A stretch of DNA of 64,000 nt, from the NCBI GenBank assembly GCA_011037195.1, contig JAAEAF010002754.1, positions 1-64,000 of the forward strand. The letters are read 5' to 3'. A model generated the notes under the pieces. The model was not told the origin of the DNA. It searched no databases and saw nothing but the letters and a program-made list of their open reading frames with translations. Positions 1 through 12,679 of this stretch are shown here, piece by piece. The translations under genes were made by a program, and so were the position numbers. Source of the DNA: Triatoma infestans (taxonomy: Eukaryota > Arthropoda > Insecta > Hemiptera > Reduviidae). Each line of letters starts with the position of its first letter. Position 1 is the stretch's first letter.

Positions 1-539
1 TTGGATGATCTGCGACTCTCCATCTACAAAAATCTCATGTCTCAAGATCTCCCATTTCGAATGAAAAACTTGTGAATACATTTCATATACGGGACATGTC
101 CTACAGACAGAAACTTCTGTAGGCTTGCGAATAAGTCACCAGCCGCCAGAAAATGGAACTTGACTGCCAACCTGACGGAAATTGTGATGGTTTCCTAGAA
201 ATTCGTGTAGTGCTTGGTGATTTTTTTTCTCCCAACCATCAGCAATAAATCTTCGAAATCACGGGGGGGGGGGGGAGTCAACGGGGTGAAATTTCGGAAT
301 TCCATGTGGGATCTTCCAATCTCAATTTATCCAAGAGATTATTACCGAATGATAAAAAACTGTTATCAAGCCACAGCAGCATAATGTCTCCGGCCATTAC
401 GAAGAATGTTCCACTACTGACCAGAGACATTGTATACAGGTGTGGACGCGTGACAAAGTCTACAAATTGTTTTGCAACTTCCCAACAAAATCAAATGGAT
501 AATATTCTCGAATGATTATTAGACAGTCGCACAATTTGT
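1..539. other. Unassigned, possible coding debris
   Basis: A minus-strand stretch encodes KQFVDFVTRPHLYTMSLV and a hydrophobic AGDIMLLWL segment before a stop, then a run of 13 G (plus strand) near 265. I do not recognise it. Confidence 0.25.
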
Positions 540-900
540 CTACCGGTGTGGACAAAGTATAGTAGATATTATACGAAACTTAGCGTTTTTCTAGAAAGTA
601 GTGAAAAATTTGAAAAAAAAAAAAAATTCTGTAAAGTCCATACTTTCTTGAATTGATTATGGATTTTGTTCGAAACGTTCCAGTCAGGTACGGTGGTAGT
701 AGTACCTACACGGAAAATCAAGTTTGAGCTTACTGAGATATTTTGTTTACACACACATACAGACAAACCATTCGGTAAAAACCTTTTTTTTTTTCTTACT
801 TAGACAGGACGTGAGTACTTGTATTTCCGGTGGGAAACTCAATTCGAAAATTTGACACGATGGTAATACTTCCATTTTACTAGAAATAAGAAAGAGTAAA
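540..900 (+). repeat. Family U repeat copy
   Basis: Shares the ordered blocks gtgaaaaatttgaaaaaaaa, caggtacggtggtagtagta, aatcaagtttgagcttactg, atttccggtgggaaactcaa and tttgacacgatggtaatact with the 5.1 kb copy. Confidence 0.6.
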
Positions 901-1216
901 TGATTGTAATAAATAATGTCCTTCTTTCTCTCACACTTTCATGACTTTCTCATTTTCTCTTACTGCAATTATTCCTATGTTTCTAATTAACTATATTTAA
1001 ACTTGCAATGTTAATTTGAAAACATTTAGTTTTTGGCTTGTATTATCCGTTCGTAAACATTTTTACACGAATATAATAATATAGTACATAAGGCTTGTAC
1101 TAGTTTTATTTCATCATTCTGTATGTGAGTAAATACGCTGATTTCTATATCATCTCATTCATATTAGTCGGCAAGATTCAATAGAGTATGTAAACACAGT
1201 TTAACTTTATAAATTA

Positions 1217-1945
1217 CTAGCTAAACCCGGCCATGCTTCGCTGTGGCTCAGTCTGATTTTAATTATTAGGGAAGTAAATAGAAGTATGATAGTTAACATA
1301 GATTCAGCAAGAAAATACATAGTTCAATTTAACACCCTACTTTGCGTTGCTGTGAACTGAAAGGAAAGAAAGAAAAAATGTTTTTAACTGAAAGTCTTTT
1401 TTTTATTGTAAAGCTAGTGAATGGACTACATTTTCTGTTTGTCCGTTCTCTGCATATATATAAAGATCAGATGGTTTACCGACTCTGGAGGATGCGACAT
1501 ACAATTGCACATGAGAGAAGCATTCGTTTTCTAAATTCAAATCGCACACTTGCAAAGATTGTCCTTGCGTTTTATTGATAGTCATAGCGAACGCAAGGCG
1601 TATTGGAAATTGAAGTCGTTTTGAACTCGAACGCCACATGTGTCGGAATGAGTGGTATTCGTAGAAGTCTTCACCTTTATGAGGTCCAATTAGAATTGTT
1701 GCTTCAATTAGATTATGTATCAATTTTGTAACTACTAATCGTTTACCATTGCATAACTTTGGCTGATTGGTGTTTCGGAGTAATATAATTGTCACTCCAA
1801 TTTTCAAATTTAGAATGTGTGTCGGTAATCCGGGAACATCGACTGAATTGAGAAATTCCGTTGGAAAATTCACAACTTCACTTTGGTCCATCACGGAATC
1901 AATGGATTTATATGTCACTGGTTTCACCTGCGTTTAGACTGTGAC
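1217..1945 (-). mobile_element. Helitron 3' part with PIF1-like helicase C-terminus
   Basis: The minus-strand frame 1927-1403 encodes the end of a Helitron Rep/helicase: a [11 protein letters not shown] segment, [31 protein letters not shown] (helicase motif V-like) and [10 protein letters not shown] (motif VI), then a stop. Downstream on the same strand a GC-rich segment, gcatggccgggtttag, ends in CTAG at 1220-1217, as expected of a Helitron 3' terminus of the CTRR type. The 5' end was not defined; sequence to about 2280 may belong to it or to another repeat. Confidence 0.85.
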
Positions 1946-2284
1946 ACCTGCGTGTCACTGTTTCACCGTTTCAGTTTAGAATGATGTTCGTTCATATCGA
2001 GTACGTCGTTCATTTTTAGCACAGTTGGGAAAGAAGTTCAGAGAGAGCGTCACCATCACAACGCGTGTGAGTCTGTCTATTTCCGCCAACCTCGCGAAAC
2101 GCTCGGAATTTCCCGTTTCCGTGGAAACTTCGGAGTAAAAAGTATATATAAACACTCTTATATAGAAATGCAATGTTGTGTAAAAATTTCAAGTCAATCC
2201 ATCGACTACTTTTCGAGTTTTGCGGCCACAAACATACGGATGCTGAATTTTTATATGTATAGACTGAATGTTTGAAGAGCAGTT

Positions 2285-3595
2285 TCCCAGCTAATAGGAG
2301 GTCCCCAGTAATGCCAACTGGAAGGTATTACTCTATTAAATGATGATTACTTCTTTAGAAACTCCGGTTAAAACTAAAGTTAAACATTGAACATTAGTTT
2401 TAAACCAAATAACAGTACTTAACCTTTTTTTTTGTCTCATCATATTCGAAATAAAAAAAAAGGAAATCAGTGTGGTTAGAAAAGATGGAAGATTTTTCTT
2501 TATATATATATTATTTTTTTTATTAACGTATCTTTATTATATTAAGAAGACATTACCGTTACTGAGAGATGCATACGATTTTCATGGTTACATATCCAAC
2601 TAGGTCGATGTCACACACTTCAAGAGTAGTTATCTTTTATTAAAGACTTTTTTTAGTGTCGAATCCTATCACTTTTTTTTTCTTTTTTCTTTTTTTTTTT
2701 ATTCATTTGTGAATGAGATAGTCCTAACAAAAAGAAAATGATATATAAAAAAAGAATCTTTTTACGGCTATAGGTTGGTACCAACAAGTCTTTCCACATG
2801 TTACTACTATTAGCATTGAAATGAAAGTCCATATAATCTTATCCGGGTCAGAACTGTATTTTTTTTGTTCTTGTTTGTTTGTTTTTGTAGTTTTTTTTTT
2901 TTCAAGAGAAAATATATAAAACAAAAAATATATAATACAAAAAAAAAAAAAAATAAAATAGATAATGCTTCTGGCATTTTATTAAAGTTACCATCATCCT
3001 CTGTATCTGGCTTCAGTTTGTGCTTCCATCTTCATATATATATACACACACAACTCTATATTCAGATTATATCAAGGAAGGCTGTGGATATGTTTGTGAT
3101 ATCAATATTCTACACACCTGTTCATTTAATGTACATAGGTTTTTATAATAGGTTTCACTGAGTATACTGGGGAGTATAACGGTATCCCAGGAGGCTATCT
3201 TCAACAATCATTTTGATTAAAAAAAATATTAATAAAAAAAAAATCTGGTATGGAACACACACAACAGTGTAATAACTACGTAAGAGATTACGTAGTTATT
3301 ACAATTTAATGGTAAAAAGAATTCTTTAAAAATTATAATATTTACAAAAGTTTAGAAGGGCTTACAGTAAAAAAAAACGTGGTAGAGGTAATCATGTACC
3401 CCAGAATTTAAGTAACCACGTGTATGGTGATTATGTAATTGTCATGTCCCCCCAAAAATCTGTTTGAACAGATAAAAGTGAAAGTAAGTTGTGCAGTAAG
3501 TTTTCAAAGTGTATTTTCAAAGTTTCAAAGGAAATCGTACACTTGATTGGAGGATTAACATTCTAACTTTAAAGAAAATCTTTAGATAAGTTTTG
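2285..3595. other. AT-rich sequence without a gene
   Basis: Homopolymer T/A runs, a short TA repeat and the 3269 hairpin; no coding signal. Confidence 0.5.
3269..3302. repeat. Short perfect hairpin
   Basis: gtaataactacgtaa (3269-3283), loop gaga, ttacgtagttattac (3288-3302). Confidence 0.75.
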
Positions 3596-4200
3596 AGGAG
3601 GTGGATAGGTTTGCCAAATTAGGCGCCTCTCTCCCTTCATTGGTCCGAGCTTGTTGTTGGCATGTCTTCTGGCATATGTCTGTCAGGCTTCCAGTAATGG
3701 ATAGCTGCACAACAGTCATTCCTATGGATGAGCACATTTGATTGTCGGCCATCCAAGATGCTCATTGACAGGGCCCGGACAGGGCTATTTGTGAGACGTT
3801 GCTGTGTCTTTCATGGAACTCTCTCAGGCATCTGGTTGGATCCCTTACTGGACATTGTGATTTAAGGAGACACCTCTACGTATGGGGCTCATGCTGGTTC
3901 CCTTTTGTAGAATCTGTGAGAAAGAGAAGGAAACACCCATCCATTTTAATTATAGATTGCTTAGGTTGTGATGAAATTTCGGTTGTGCCGGAACAGGATG
4001 TCTGTCGAAGAGCTTAGGCAATCTCCCTTTAAGGTAATTGTCCGATTTGTTCGGACTGCGGTGAATCTTAGATAGATTAGACCTGGGTCTGGATATTTGT
4101 TCTGTAGTTTTTGTAGTTTTTTGACCTGGTTTGTTGTAGTTTTTCTTGGGATAGCTACATGGGCCCAGTGGGGCTTTGGATTAGGCTTTGGTCCCTCCTC
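3596..4200 (+). mobile_element. LINE relic with RNase H end (copy 1 of the 'gggcccagtggggctttgg' tail family)
   Basis: Broken frames encode the end of an RNase H domain (DRFAKLGASLP) and a downstream SLTGHCDLRRHLYVWG segment with a CRICEKEKETP-like finger, typical of RNase-H-bearing non-LTR elements. The 3' part 4150-4198 (agctacatgggcccagtggg and following) matches the copy at 49.1-49.8 kb and the SINE at 37.3 kb. Frameshifts and stops make it dead. Confidence 0.7.
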
Positions 4201-4204
4201 AAAG

Positions 4205-4627
4205 ATGTACCACGAAACGTACCAACCTCAACAGAATACCAACCCTACAGTCCAAAATACTCCGACGCATAGTCGATGTTCCTTATTACGTTTCCAACCT
4301 TCAATCCACACAGATCTGAAGATTCCTTTTGTCCATGATATAGTAAAGCTCCGGTACAAGAAATTCCACAGCAGACTCCCCCTTCATCCCAATCCTCTCG
4401 CCCAAATCCTCTCCTTCCACTATACTTCCAGGCAATTCTGCAAGGCGATTGAAACGTCGTTAGCCCCGCACCTTCTAGGTAATTAATGGTATTGTCGCTG
4501 GATAACTACCATTCATTACCATCACATCATTGTTTATATCACCTAGCTTATTTCCTTGTTACATATTCATTTATATAGTTGTAAATATTCAAAGTTGTAA
4601 ATAAAACAATTTCAAAAAAAAGAAGAA
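4205..4627 (+). mobile_element. Jockey-like LINE 3' end with poly(A)
   Basis: The sequence encodes LQTRIPTLQSKILRRIVDVP, then NLQSTQI, DLKIPFVHDIVKLRYKKFHS and a final RRLKRR-like stretch across frames, the usual C-terminus of Jockey-clade reverse transcriptases. An AATAAA-type sequence and an A-rich tail follow at about 4600-4620. Confidence 0.75.
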
Positions 4628-4867
4628 GGAAATCGTTACAGTTGTTTCCGACATAATTCCAAAATACTCAAAAATCTATTCTGTAAGATCGCACTTCCGT
4701 TTGACCGCTTTTCTTCAAATTTGAAATTTTACTAATGCATGTAATGTAGTGTATTATCAAATAGGTTGCGAAAACCATACATTTTACCAACTATACAGTG
4801 GTACTTAAGAGGAAAGCTAAACGCTACTGTTCCCCAGGCAAATATTTCAAATAAAAAGTGATAGTCT

Positions 4868-5107
4868 TAGGGAAGGGAATAGCTAAGTGGTTAGCGTACT
4901 GGACTCCCACGCGGAGGTTTCTGGTTCGAGTCCAGCTGTGGCTACCCTTAGATTTTTTGTTCCTAGATGTCTGTACAGCTCACTGTTCGGTGATAGAGAG
5001 TGTTGTCTGTAACGAGAGAACACTGTCCGGAAGCCGGCAGTGCATTAAGAAGGTTCCGGGCGCCAATGAACATAGATTTTGACGCGACTTAAATTAAAAA
5101 AAAAAAA
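4868..5107 (+). mobile_element. tRNA-derived SINE, copy 1
   Basis: The head (4874-4945) has a polymerase III A box (tagctaagtgg, 4880-4890) and B box (ggttcgagtcc, 4923-4933) in a tRNA-like fold. The body contains tacagctcactgttcggtg and gagagaacactgtccgg; the tail is gccaatgaacatagattttg, then A-rich sequence. Copies recur at 7.4-7.7 kb and 8.7-8.9 kb. Confidence 0.85.
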
Positions 5108-5490
5108 GTGTCATGTATTTATATATTTAGACAGTATACAATATATCGTTGGAGCAGTTTTCGTGAAAAATCGCGAAAAATTTAAAAAAAAAAAAATCAG
5201 TACAAATCAGCACTTCCGGTTGATGAATTTTACACAAAACTTTCGTGTCAGATGCGGTGGTGAAATACCAAATTTGAGCTTCCTACGATTTTTCGTTTTT
5301 TGAAATATATTTATTGTTCAAACACAAACACACGCAGACGCAAGCATGCACACAGACTTGTTACAAATATGTTTTTTCATTCTCAGAGGACCTCAAATAT
5401 GCATTTCCGGTGAACACACAATTTCTAAAATTTGTCACGATCGCAATACTTCCTCTTACTTAGAAGAAGTAGGAGAAAATAAAAAAGGAA
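5108..5490 (+). repeat. Family U interspersed repeat, best-preserved copy
   Basis: Ordered blocks: gttttcgtgaaaaatcgcga, poly(A), cacttccggttgatgaattt, gtcagatgcggtggtgaaat, accaaatttgagcttcctac, tttttcgttttttgaaatat, a CA-rich stretch, cattctcagaggacctcaaa, gcatttccggtgaac, then tttgtcacgatcgcaatact and a near-palindromic end cttcctcttacttagaagaa. No coding capacity. Other copies: 540-900, 10680-11090, 17560-17740, 39960-40540, 45380-45740 and 62380-62640. The class is unknown. Confidence 0.65.
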
Positions 5491-5559
5491 AACAATAAAA
5501 CGAAAGAAAAGAAAAACTGATGCAAGATAATTTCCTTAAAAAAAAAGGTGCCCAGATTT

Positions 5560-6160
5560 CTAAATCTTTTTTGAATGGTAACAATGCAATCAGTTAGGAG
5601 GTGGCTCCTGGTGTCTCCTCAAACTTCCTGCAGAACCTGCAAGTGCAGTCAGCTTCTGCAGGTGACCCTTAAGTCTACATTGCCCGTTAGGAAACCCAAG
5701 ACTCATCATGCGAAGTCTATTTTTTTTTTTTGTTTGCTCATCTTGATGCAGGCCTCTGTCTTTCTCGCCCGGAGCTGCCCAGATAGTCCCTGGAAGGGTT
5801 CCCAGAGCGATGCTCTCTTGACTTCCTCCTCGAATCTCCCACAAAAGGATTCTGGTTTTACATAATGGGATTTATTGTGCCTTTGCTTGCCATGGTGTCC
5901 GGCTAACTCGTTACATTCAACGCAACTTTATTGTTTCTTTTAAGATCATTGAATTTGCCAAGGCATGCCCATAACCATTTTCGAACTGATGACACATGAG
6001 TTCAGTGTTTTTAATGAAGGCTTGGCTATCGGAAGGATAGTCTCTTGATTCCGATACTTTCTGTCGAAGTTGAACTGGTTGTACATATTTTCGAATCGCA
6101 CAAAATTTTTCCGCTTAGAAAATGTTGAGAAATTTACTTGGCCCATATACTCCTACTCCC
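5560..6160 (-). mobile_element. LINE relic, RNase H and C-terminal finger region
   Basis: Minus-strand frames give SLKTLNSCVISSKMV (compare ALKALNSCVFNSRMV in the 49.1 kb LINE), a CNELAGHHGKQ-like RNase H remnant, QCRLKGHLQKL and CRFCRKFEETPG. The order is that of an RNase-H-bearing LINE, with several stops and frame breaks. Confidence 0.6.
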
Positions 6161-6164
6161 AATT

Positions 6165-7425
6165 GCCCTCAGAGTTCGATTTTACAGTCTTATTGCTGGA
6201 GAAAATATTTTCATGCCTGATTGTATGTTCTGTCAGTATATCCGCACCTGATCTACCGTTCTATGTTTGCCTTTAAGCAGGATCTCTGAGCAGTGTTGAG
6301 TGTGTGGTCCTGAAGACATAGCTAATCCACTTTCCCCTATAATGTTTTCCAAACTCATAACGTTTCTTCACTTTATTTGAAATATATTTGTTTCAAGAAA
6401 ATTTTGTTTTTAAGAACTATCTGAGGATCATTTTTTTGTTTACATATGTACATAAAGCATGGTGCAAATCAGTTCAACAAAATTGAAAGCCTTTGAAATT
6501 CCCTGCGAAAAAAATGCCTTTGATAAAAAACAATTATAAGTAAATAACTAAGAACAAAGCAATAGCTATATCTAATTATATTTTTTTCACATCATGTAGC
6601 CATTAAATTAAATTATTAATTCTAGAAATGTCCGCGTGCAATGTGTTTGTAAACATAATTTTAATCTAATCTATTACGTGACAAACGCTTTTGCTAACCA
6701 TTTTTTTTGAAGTAGTTATATTTTCCTTTTATTTCTCGGAGAAAGAAAAACCGAATAGTAAAACCTGAAGGATATCTTTTCTTAGAGTTTTTTTATTTAT
6801 GTGGTAAGTTTTCATTTTCAAATACGTGAGAGAAATGTTAATTTCTATTTTTAAAATGTCCAACACTTATTAGTTGAAGAAAGTATTGAGAAAGAAATTG
6901 TATTTATTAAAAAGAAATAAAGGTTGCTTTAAAAGGAAAAATAAAAAAAAAATTCCAATCTGAGATCTTATGATTAATATGGTGGTTATAGCTCTCAGAG
7001 CACTCTATTGGCACTTCTGACAATCATATCTTTTCTTCATATCTTTAGGGAAAATATATTTTCATTTCAGTCGGATTTTTCAGCCAACTTGTTTTCAGCT
7101 GTATTACACAGTATGTTTTCAATTTTTCTTTAATTACTAATTAGTTACCTATGGTGATAAGACTCATGTATGAATATGATAATGTTTATTAATTAACTTG
7201 GTATAAAATAATTTATTTTTAGAATAATGAAGTGGTCACTTGGAAATTTCTATATGCTGTTTTACAGAAAATACCTATTCCCAGAAGAATCTCAGGATTC
7301 TTATGCTTTCTTCTCACCTGTCATCCGTTATGATGACACCAATCGTTGTAAGACACTACCACATTGTGCCTTAAGGGAACCAGAGAATTGGATACTAACG
7401 ATTTATTCTGTTTAGTCATTGAACA
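6165..7425. other. AT-rich sequence without a gene
   Basis: No family or exon recognised on either strand. Confidence 0.5.
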
Positions 7426-7428
7426 ATT

Positions 7429-7668
7429 TTTTTTTTTTTTAAGGCTCTTCAAATCTATGGTTATTGACGCCCAGAGCGTTCTCAGTGCACTGCCAGCCTC
7501 CGGACAATGTTCTCTCGTAACTGACAACACTGTCCATCACCTGGCAGTGAGCTGTGGAGGTTCCTAGGGAAGAGAAAATCTAAGGGCAGTTCAGCCAGCT
7601 ATAATGTCTCGAACCCGGGACCTCTGCGTGGGTCCAGTGTACTAACCACTGAGCTAATCACCCCCCTG
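7429..7668 (-). mobile_element. tRNA-derived SINE, copy 2
   Basis: Reverse complement of copy 1: A box tagctcagtggtta and B box gggttcgagac lie near 7600-7655, then the shared body (gagagaacattgtccggagg) and the tail caataaccatagatttg followed by poly(A), seen as the T run at 7429-7440. Confidence 0.85.
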
Positions 7669-7689
7669 AACAATTAATGATTAACAATT

Positions 7690-8300
7690 AAAATAATGGG
7701 GTGTGTAAAAAGAAATGCCCGTTTTATAAAGAAAAATAAATTTTTCATTACCTTTTATGAATTTATTATTCATGTTCAAAATATAGCTCACTGCGATTGA
7801 CTGTTGTAAGCCACCTTTTTGCCAGCTTACTGCCAGTTGGATCCCTCGCGGATACCATTTCCTTCGGTTTGGAATAAAAAAAAACTCCTGCACTCCTGGT
7901 TTCAACTTCGGTGAAGTTACTAAATTTTCTCCCGCAAAGAAAGTGTGTCATGAACCGAAACAAATGGTAGTCGAATGGAACTAAGTCTGAACTATAGGGT
8001 AAATGTAGAAGATGTTCAATGCCATCAAGTTCTTCAAAGTTCTTCTTTAGTAAGTGCAGGAGTAAGGTTGAATTAGACCCATAGCTCCCCATAAAGCCTC
8101 ATCAATGTCACATATGATGGCTGTCTTGAACCTGTCTTTCTTTTTAAGGTCATATAACCACTATTAAATTTTTGAAACATAAGCTGGGGCAGTAATACTG
8201 ATCAAAGACACCTTCCCCTTCGATTTCACATAGAGTTTGGTAGCTTCAGTAGCTGTACATTGTTTTTTCAGTAGTGACATAAAATTACTAATACATCGTA
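7690..8300 (-). mobile_element. Mariner transposon relic, 3' half
   Basis: Minus-strand frame 8092-7766 carries LPYSSDLVPFDYHLFR, the degenerate form of the PYSPDLAPSDYHLFR block with the last catalytic Asp of mariner, followed by FSNFTEVE and FFYSKPKE and an AKRWLTTVNR end. The terminus near 7690 (taatggggtgtgtaaaaaga) looks like an inverted-repeat end. The N-terminal half is unrecognisable. Confidence 0.75.
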
Positions 8301-8711
8301 AGAAACAGTCAGAAACAGAAAAAGCTCTAAATTAAGCTGAATATTTGAAGGAGACGTAATACTTATAGAAACACTGTTCAGAGTCTGTCGATTAATATAA
8401 TATCGTATTTATAAATATTGACATACCTGAATGGGTTTTAAAATCCATGGAACTATAATTATTTTTTTTATATATATCCTATTATATATAGAATTCTTAG
8501 ATTATTGTTTTATTATGGTTTAATTAAATTGTATTAAAATAATATTCTTAAATTAGGTATATCTCAAGCTATAGTTAAAAATATTGTCTGAAATTGGTCG
8601 ACTTCATTTTTAATAATCTCTCACTTAAAAACAAACAAAAAACCGCTTCTTATCACATGATTCTTCATATTTTCTGCTTTTAATTTGTCATATTAATTAA
8701 AAAATTAAAAT

Positions 8712-8912
8712 AAAGGAGCCTTGCCGGTGGTAGTAAATTGGTCCGTGTAGCATGCAGAGATCGAATCCAACAGTTCTGCCTTTAGATTTTCTAGATTGGG
8801 TGCCCCTCTACAGCTCACTGTCGAGATGCGCAGTGTTGTCTGAAAAAGAAAACTGATAAGGCACCGTATGCCAATGATCTCTGATGTTTATGCATCTTAA
8901 TTTTACAAATAT
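8712..8912 (+). mobile_element. tRNA-derived SINE, decayed copy 3
   Basis: The A and B boxes are damaged (gatcgaatcc for the B box), but ttagattttctagattggg, tacagctcactgtcgag and the gccaatgatctctgat tail follow in the same order as in copies 1 and 2. It ends in an AT dinucleotide run. Confidence 0.7.
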
Positions 8913-8914
8913 AT

Positions 8915-10224
8915 ATATATATATATATGTCTTATATTATAATAATTATAATTAGCGGTATCTAGCGGCGGCCTACATTGTACTAGGTGCATGTCCAGAT
9001 AGATATGAGTACCTAGATTGTCGACCAATAGGCAACATCCCTTATCAATCCCTAACAAATATAAACGATAGTTTAGAATTAATTCTAACATCAAGACTCC
9101 CTAGTATTCTTTCTTTTTTGGGGGGAAGAAAAATGTTACAAATAAAGTGATAGTTTGTATAGTAGAGTTGTTGCCTAGTTTAAAGAAAATTGTTGAAGTT
9201 ATTTTGGCTGAAAACTTTTTTCTATAGCCAGAGGATCTCAATATTAGCTTTTGCAGTAGCCTAAAAAAAATTAAACCTCAATGTAATATTTTTTACCTCT
9301 GTAACATCACTTCGTTTCTTGTATTAATATCCATATTTACTGCAAAAAAAAAGGAAGCAATAATAGGAAAAAAAATAAAAAGCAGATCAGAAGATGAAAT
9401 TACATTCTTAAGTATTGTTGAGAAGTTATGCGCCCTAATGAGCGCCTAGCTCAGTATTTGTTCAGTATAGAAATAGAAAAATAGTTTAACTCAGGCATAT
9501 ATCTCTATAAAAACTTGTTCCAATATAACATTTAATACTCGCCTTCCATTCGCAACAACATAGTATTTCTTCATCAGTTATTATCATTTTTCTATTTCTT
9601 CTTAACGTTTCTAATAAGAAAAAGAAAAACATGCATAGGATAGTTGGATATCAAGGTAAAAAAATATTAAGTTGTTAAAAAATACTTATTTCCTTCAAGT
9701 ACATACTCTAGCAGTAAAAGTTCAATATTTTTTTTTTTTTTTGTTTAGGTTTGCAAAACTTTATCAAAATAAAAGAAGTCAAACACTCACATAACTTTCT
9801 CTTACTTCTGTTAATACAATTATTTTTGTTTTTAAATAAAATGACAAATTTTCTTTTCTTTTAAAATTCAAATTTTCCGTATTTGTCCTAAATATAGAGA
9901 TTGGGGAGGAGGACAAATACCAACCTACTAATCCAAGTTGATAGGGAAGTTTAGAACCCAATCACATATGTTTGAAATTTAACACTACAACTTCCGCTAA
10001 ACTACGTAAATTTGGCAAGCGAGAAAAGCTAACAGGATGCTTCATTCATGGCTGCGAGATAACAAACAGCCTTACCAAAGAAAATAAGAAGAGGATCTTC
10101 TACGCTAGTATTTGAGAGCATTTTAAACTTACTGGGCGGAAACATAGACTATATTTAAGAAGGTATATTCGAGGTTGTTGGGGGTCGAGATGAATTTCTA
10201 GAAGAAATACGTAAAAAAAAAAAA
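8915..10224. other. AT-rich sequence without a gene
   Basis: Begins with a TA microsatellite; no exon, no clear repeat apart from small A runs. Confidence 0.5.
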
Positions 10225-10400
10225 AAAAAAAACTCTTATGGATAGAGTAAGGAATGAAGTCATAAGAGAGGAGATGGATACACTAGAGTCTTCAACAGAA
10301 AAGTTAAATAAAATGGACTTCTACGCTGTATGCTCCAGAACAAAATGGCCAGAGCGGAATAGGCAATGGGTGGTTCGCCCACGGAGAAGAAGAAGACGAC
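10225..10400 (+). mobile_element. Small LINE reverse-transcriptase fragment
   Basis: Encodes MDRVRNEVIREEM and, downstream, RPRRRRRR-like residues. Both resemble the C-terminal part of the endonuclease/reverse transcriptase LINEs seen at 16.2 kb and 58.1 kb. Short and isolated, so only tentative. Confidence 0.4.
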
Positions 10401-10679
10401 AGTGAGAAGGAGAGTGGGACACTGAAATAGAAGTGGAAATTGTTGTGAGAGGTTTTCAGTCCAGAGACTGAGAGAATAGAGACTCATGGGGAGAACTGAC
10501 TTGACTCTACTACAAGGCAAAAGCCGGATAATTAAGTAAAGGACGTTTTTTGGGAGGATTCCAACTGATTCTGTTGCTGCTATACTTCCAAGGGAGGTGG
10601 ACGACATCTGAAACTAGAGCGGAATTTAATTTTAGAAAAGACAAATAGTAATAATTTTACGTAGGATTGAGGAATCTCA

Positions 10680-11092
10680 TTGATATGGTTAGTAAAACCA
10701 GATTTTTTATTCTGAAATGACACTTTAGAGGAAAGCCTAAATCCAGAATTTCATTAAAACCAACGGACAAAGTTCAAAAAAAATATTGTGAAAAACTAAA
10801 ATAGATAAATAAATAAATAAATAAATAGTGAAGTGGTACTTCCGGTTCCCATCAGGTTTCCTGGTAGGATAGAATATCAAGTTTGAACTTGCTGCGACTT
10901 TTCGTTATCTCTTTTTGATTTTGCTGTTCGCATGCACACACATTCTCTCTCACATAGAATATAAAAAAACATTTTTTTTTTTCATGTTCCAAGGATTCTA
11001 TAAAACATCTATTTCCTTTGAAAATGGAATTTCGAAAATCTGCACGAATACAATACATCACCTTGCAGCAATAAAAGAAAGTAAAATTTAAC
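10680..11092 (+). repeat. Family U repeat copy
   Basis: Shares tgacactttagaggaaagcc, gaatatcaagtttgaacttg, ctgcgacttttcgttatctc and the CA-rich and final aatttcgaaaatctgcacga blocks with other copies. Confidence 0.55.
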
Positions 11093-11619
11093 GTAAAAAT
11101 TAGGAGTTGCCCAGTTATTTATAGATTTTATTTTTACCAAGTTCAAGATGATTTTATCAAATAAATTGCTTGAGATCGTTTACATGATATACTATCTTCT
11201 TATTGTGCCATGTTTGGCGTCTATTGACCCAATAAATTGATTAATATTCATAAATATGAACATCTTATTTCAAAACTTATACAGCATGATAATAGTAAGT
11301 CATTTCGTTTATTCTTTTACGTCATTTCTGAAAACTCAATTAATTAATACTAAAACTAGTGGCTCTGTCTCGTTGTTTTAAACTATTAGTGTGCTTTTGT
11401 TTGACCTTTACTAATAGAGGTCAAAATTTTCCCTAGCTACTTGGAAAAAATTTAGCTGTATGTGTATTTATTTATTTACTTATTTGCATCAAACAAATAT
11501 GGTTGAAGTCAGTATAATTGTAATGGCAATAAAAACAAACATAAACAATACTATAAATAAGAGAAAGTAAAAATAACAATAAGCTTATATATAACAATTG
11601 AAATTAATTTTTCAAACAA

Positions 11620-12415
11620 TGCAGTCAACTTTTGGAAATCAATACCACCACGAAGATAATCATTCCTTGCTTTACAAATTCTTGGAAATGACATCGTTAT
11701 TAGCACATATATTACGAGTTTTATAAAAAGGAATAACTAAAGATAATGAATTCGAGGAATTTGCGCGAAGGCACATGGAAAGGAATGGAAGCAATTAGCT
11801 TCAGAAGCTTCTTCAAAAACAGCAAATCATCTCGCAGTCTTCTAACTTGCAAAGTATTAAAAATTAGAGCCAATGAAGGAAAACATCTTGTTAAAAAACT
11901 CCAAGCAAAGTGGGATGGCCTAAAGTCTAGAAAAATCCTGCTTACAATATGATCTCCAGATCACAGAAGCGTACTCAATAAGCTTCTGACAAATAAATTG
12001 AATATAGCCAGCACCGCTTTGACATTACAAAGATCACAAGTGTGCCTCAAAACAAAGCCGAAAGCTCCATGAAGTAGCATTTCTATAGGTCTCCCTCAAC
12101 ATGACACCTGAATGATAGGTCATAGCTAAACGTTATTCCTAAATCGTTCACATTATTCGCTAGACCAAATGGTTGGCTATAGAGAGGGTACTCATAAAAA
12201 AAATTAAATCCTTTCCAATAAAAAGAAATATGACATTTTTTAATATTCAGCTTCGAACTATTACCATTGTACCGTTTGGAAATAGTGTTCAAGGTTAGCG
12301 TTAGCTTTAGACAGTCTATTTGAGAAAGAACTTTTTGAAAAACTTTCAGGTCTTCAGTAAAAGCAAGCACTTCAGTTTCTTGTGTTTTTTTTTTTAACAA
12401 AAGGTAATTAATAAA
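11620..12415 (-). mobile_element. LINE reverse-transcriptase C-terminal relic
   Basis: Minus frame 12400-12083 has AFTEDLKVFQ, SKLNIKKCHISFYWK and NDLGITFSYDLSFRCHV, the order found in CR1/Jockey-type reverse transcriptases (template-grip KC and NDLGI...L.F..H). After a frame break it continues to KKLLKLIASIPFHVPSRKFLE near 11750. Confidence 0.7.
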
Positions 12416-12679
12416 AATGAAGAAGAGCCAAAGGCCAAGATGCGATCTTTGAAACTGCTAGTAAATAGCAAAATTTTTTTAATGTCTGCTGTAAAACTAT
12501 TTTTTTTTCAATGTTTTTATCGCCTTTATTGTCCTTTATATTAGTTATCGACATCGAATGAACCGCGATTCACTTTAGTGATCCACGTAACCATTTGAGG
12601 TGACGAAGATTTTGGGCATCACCTAACAATTTTACTTAATTTATCTGATTGATTGTGATTTTTATTCAAATATTAATTT

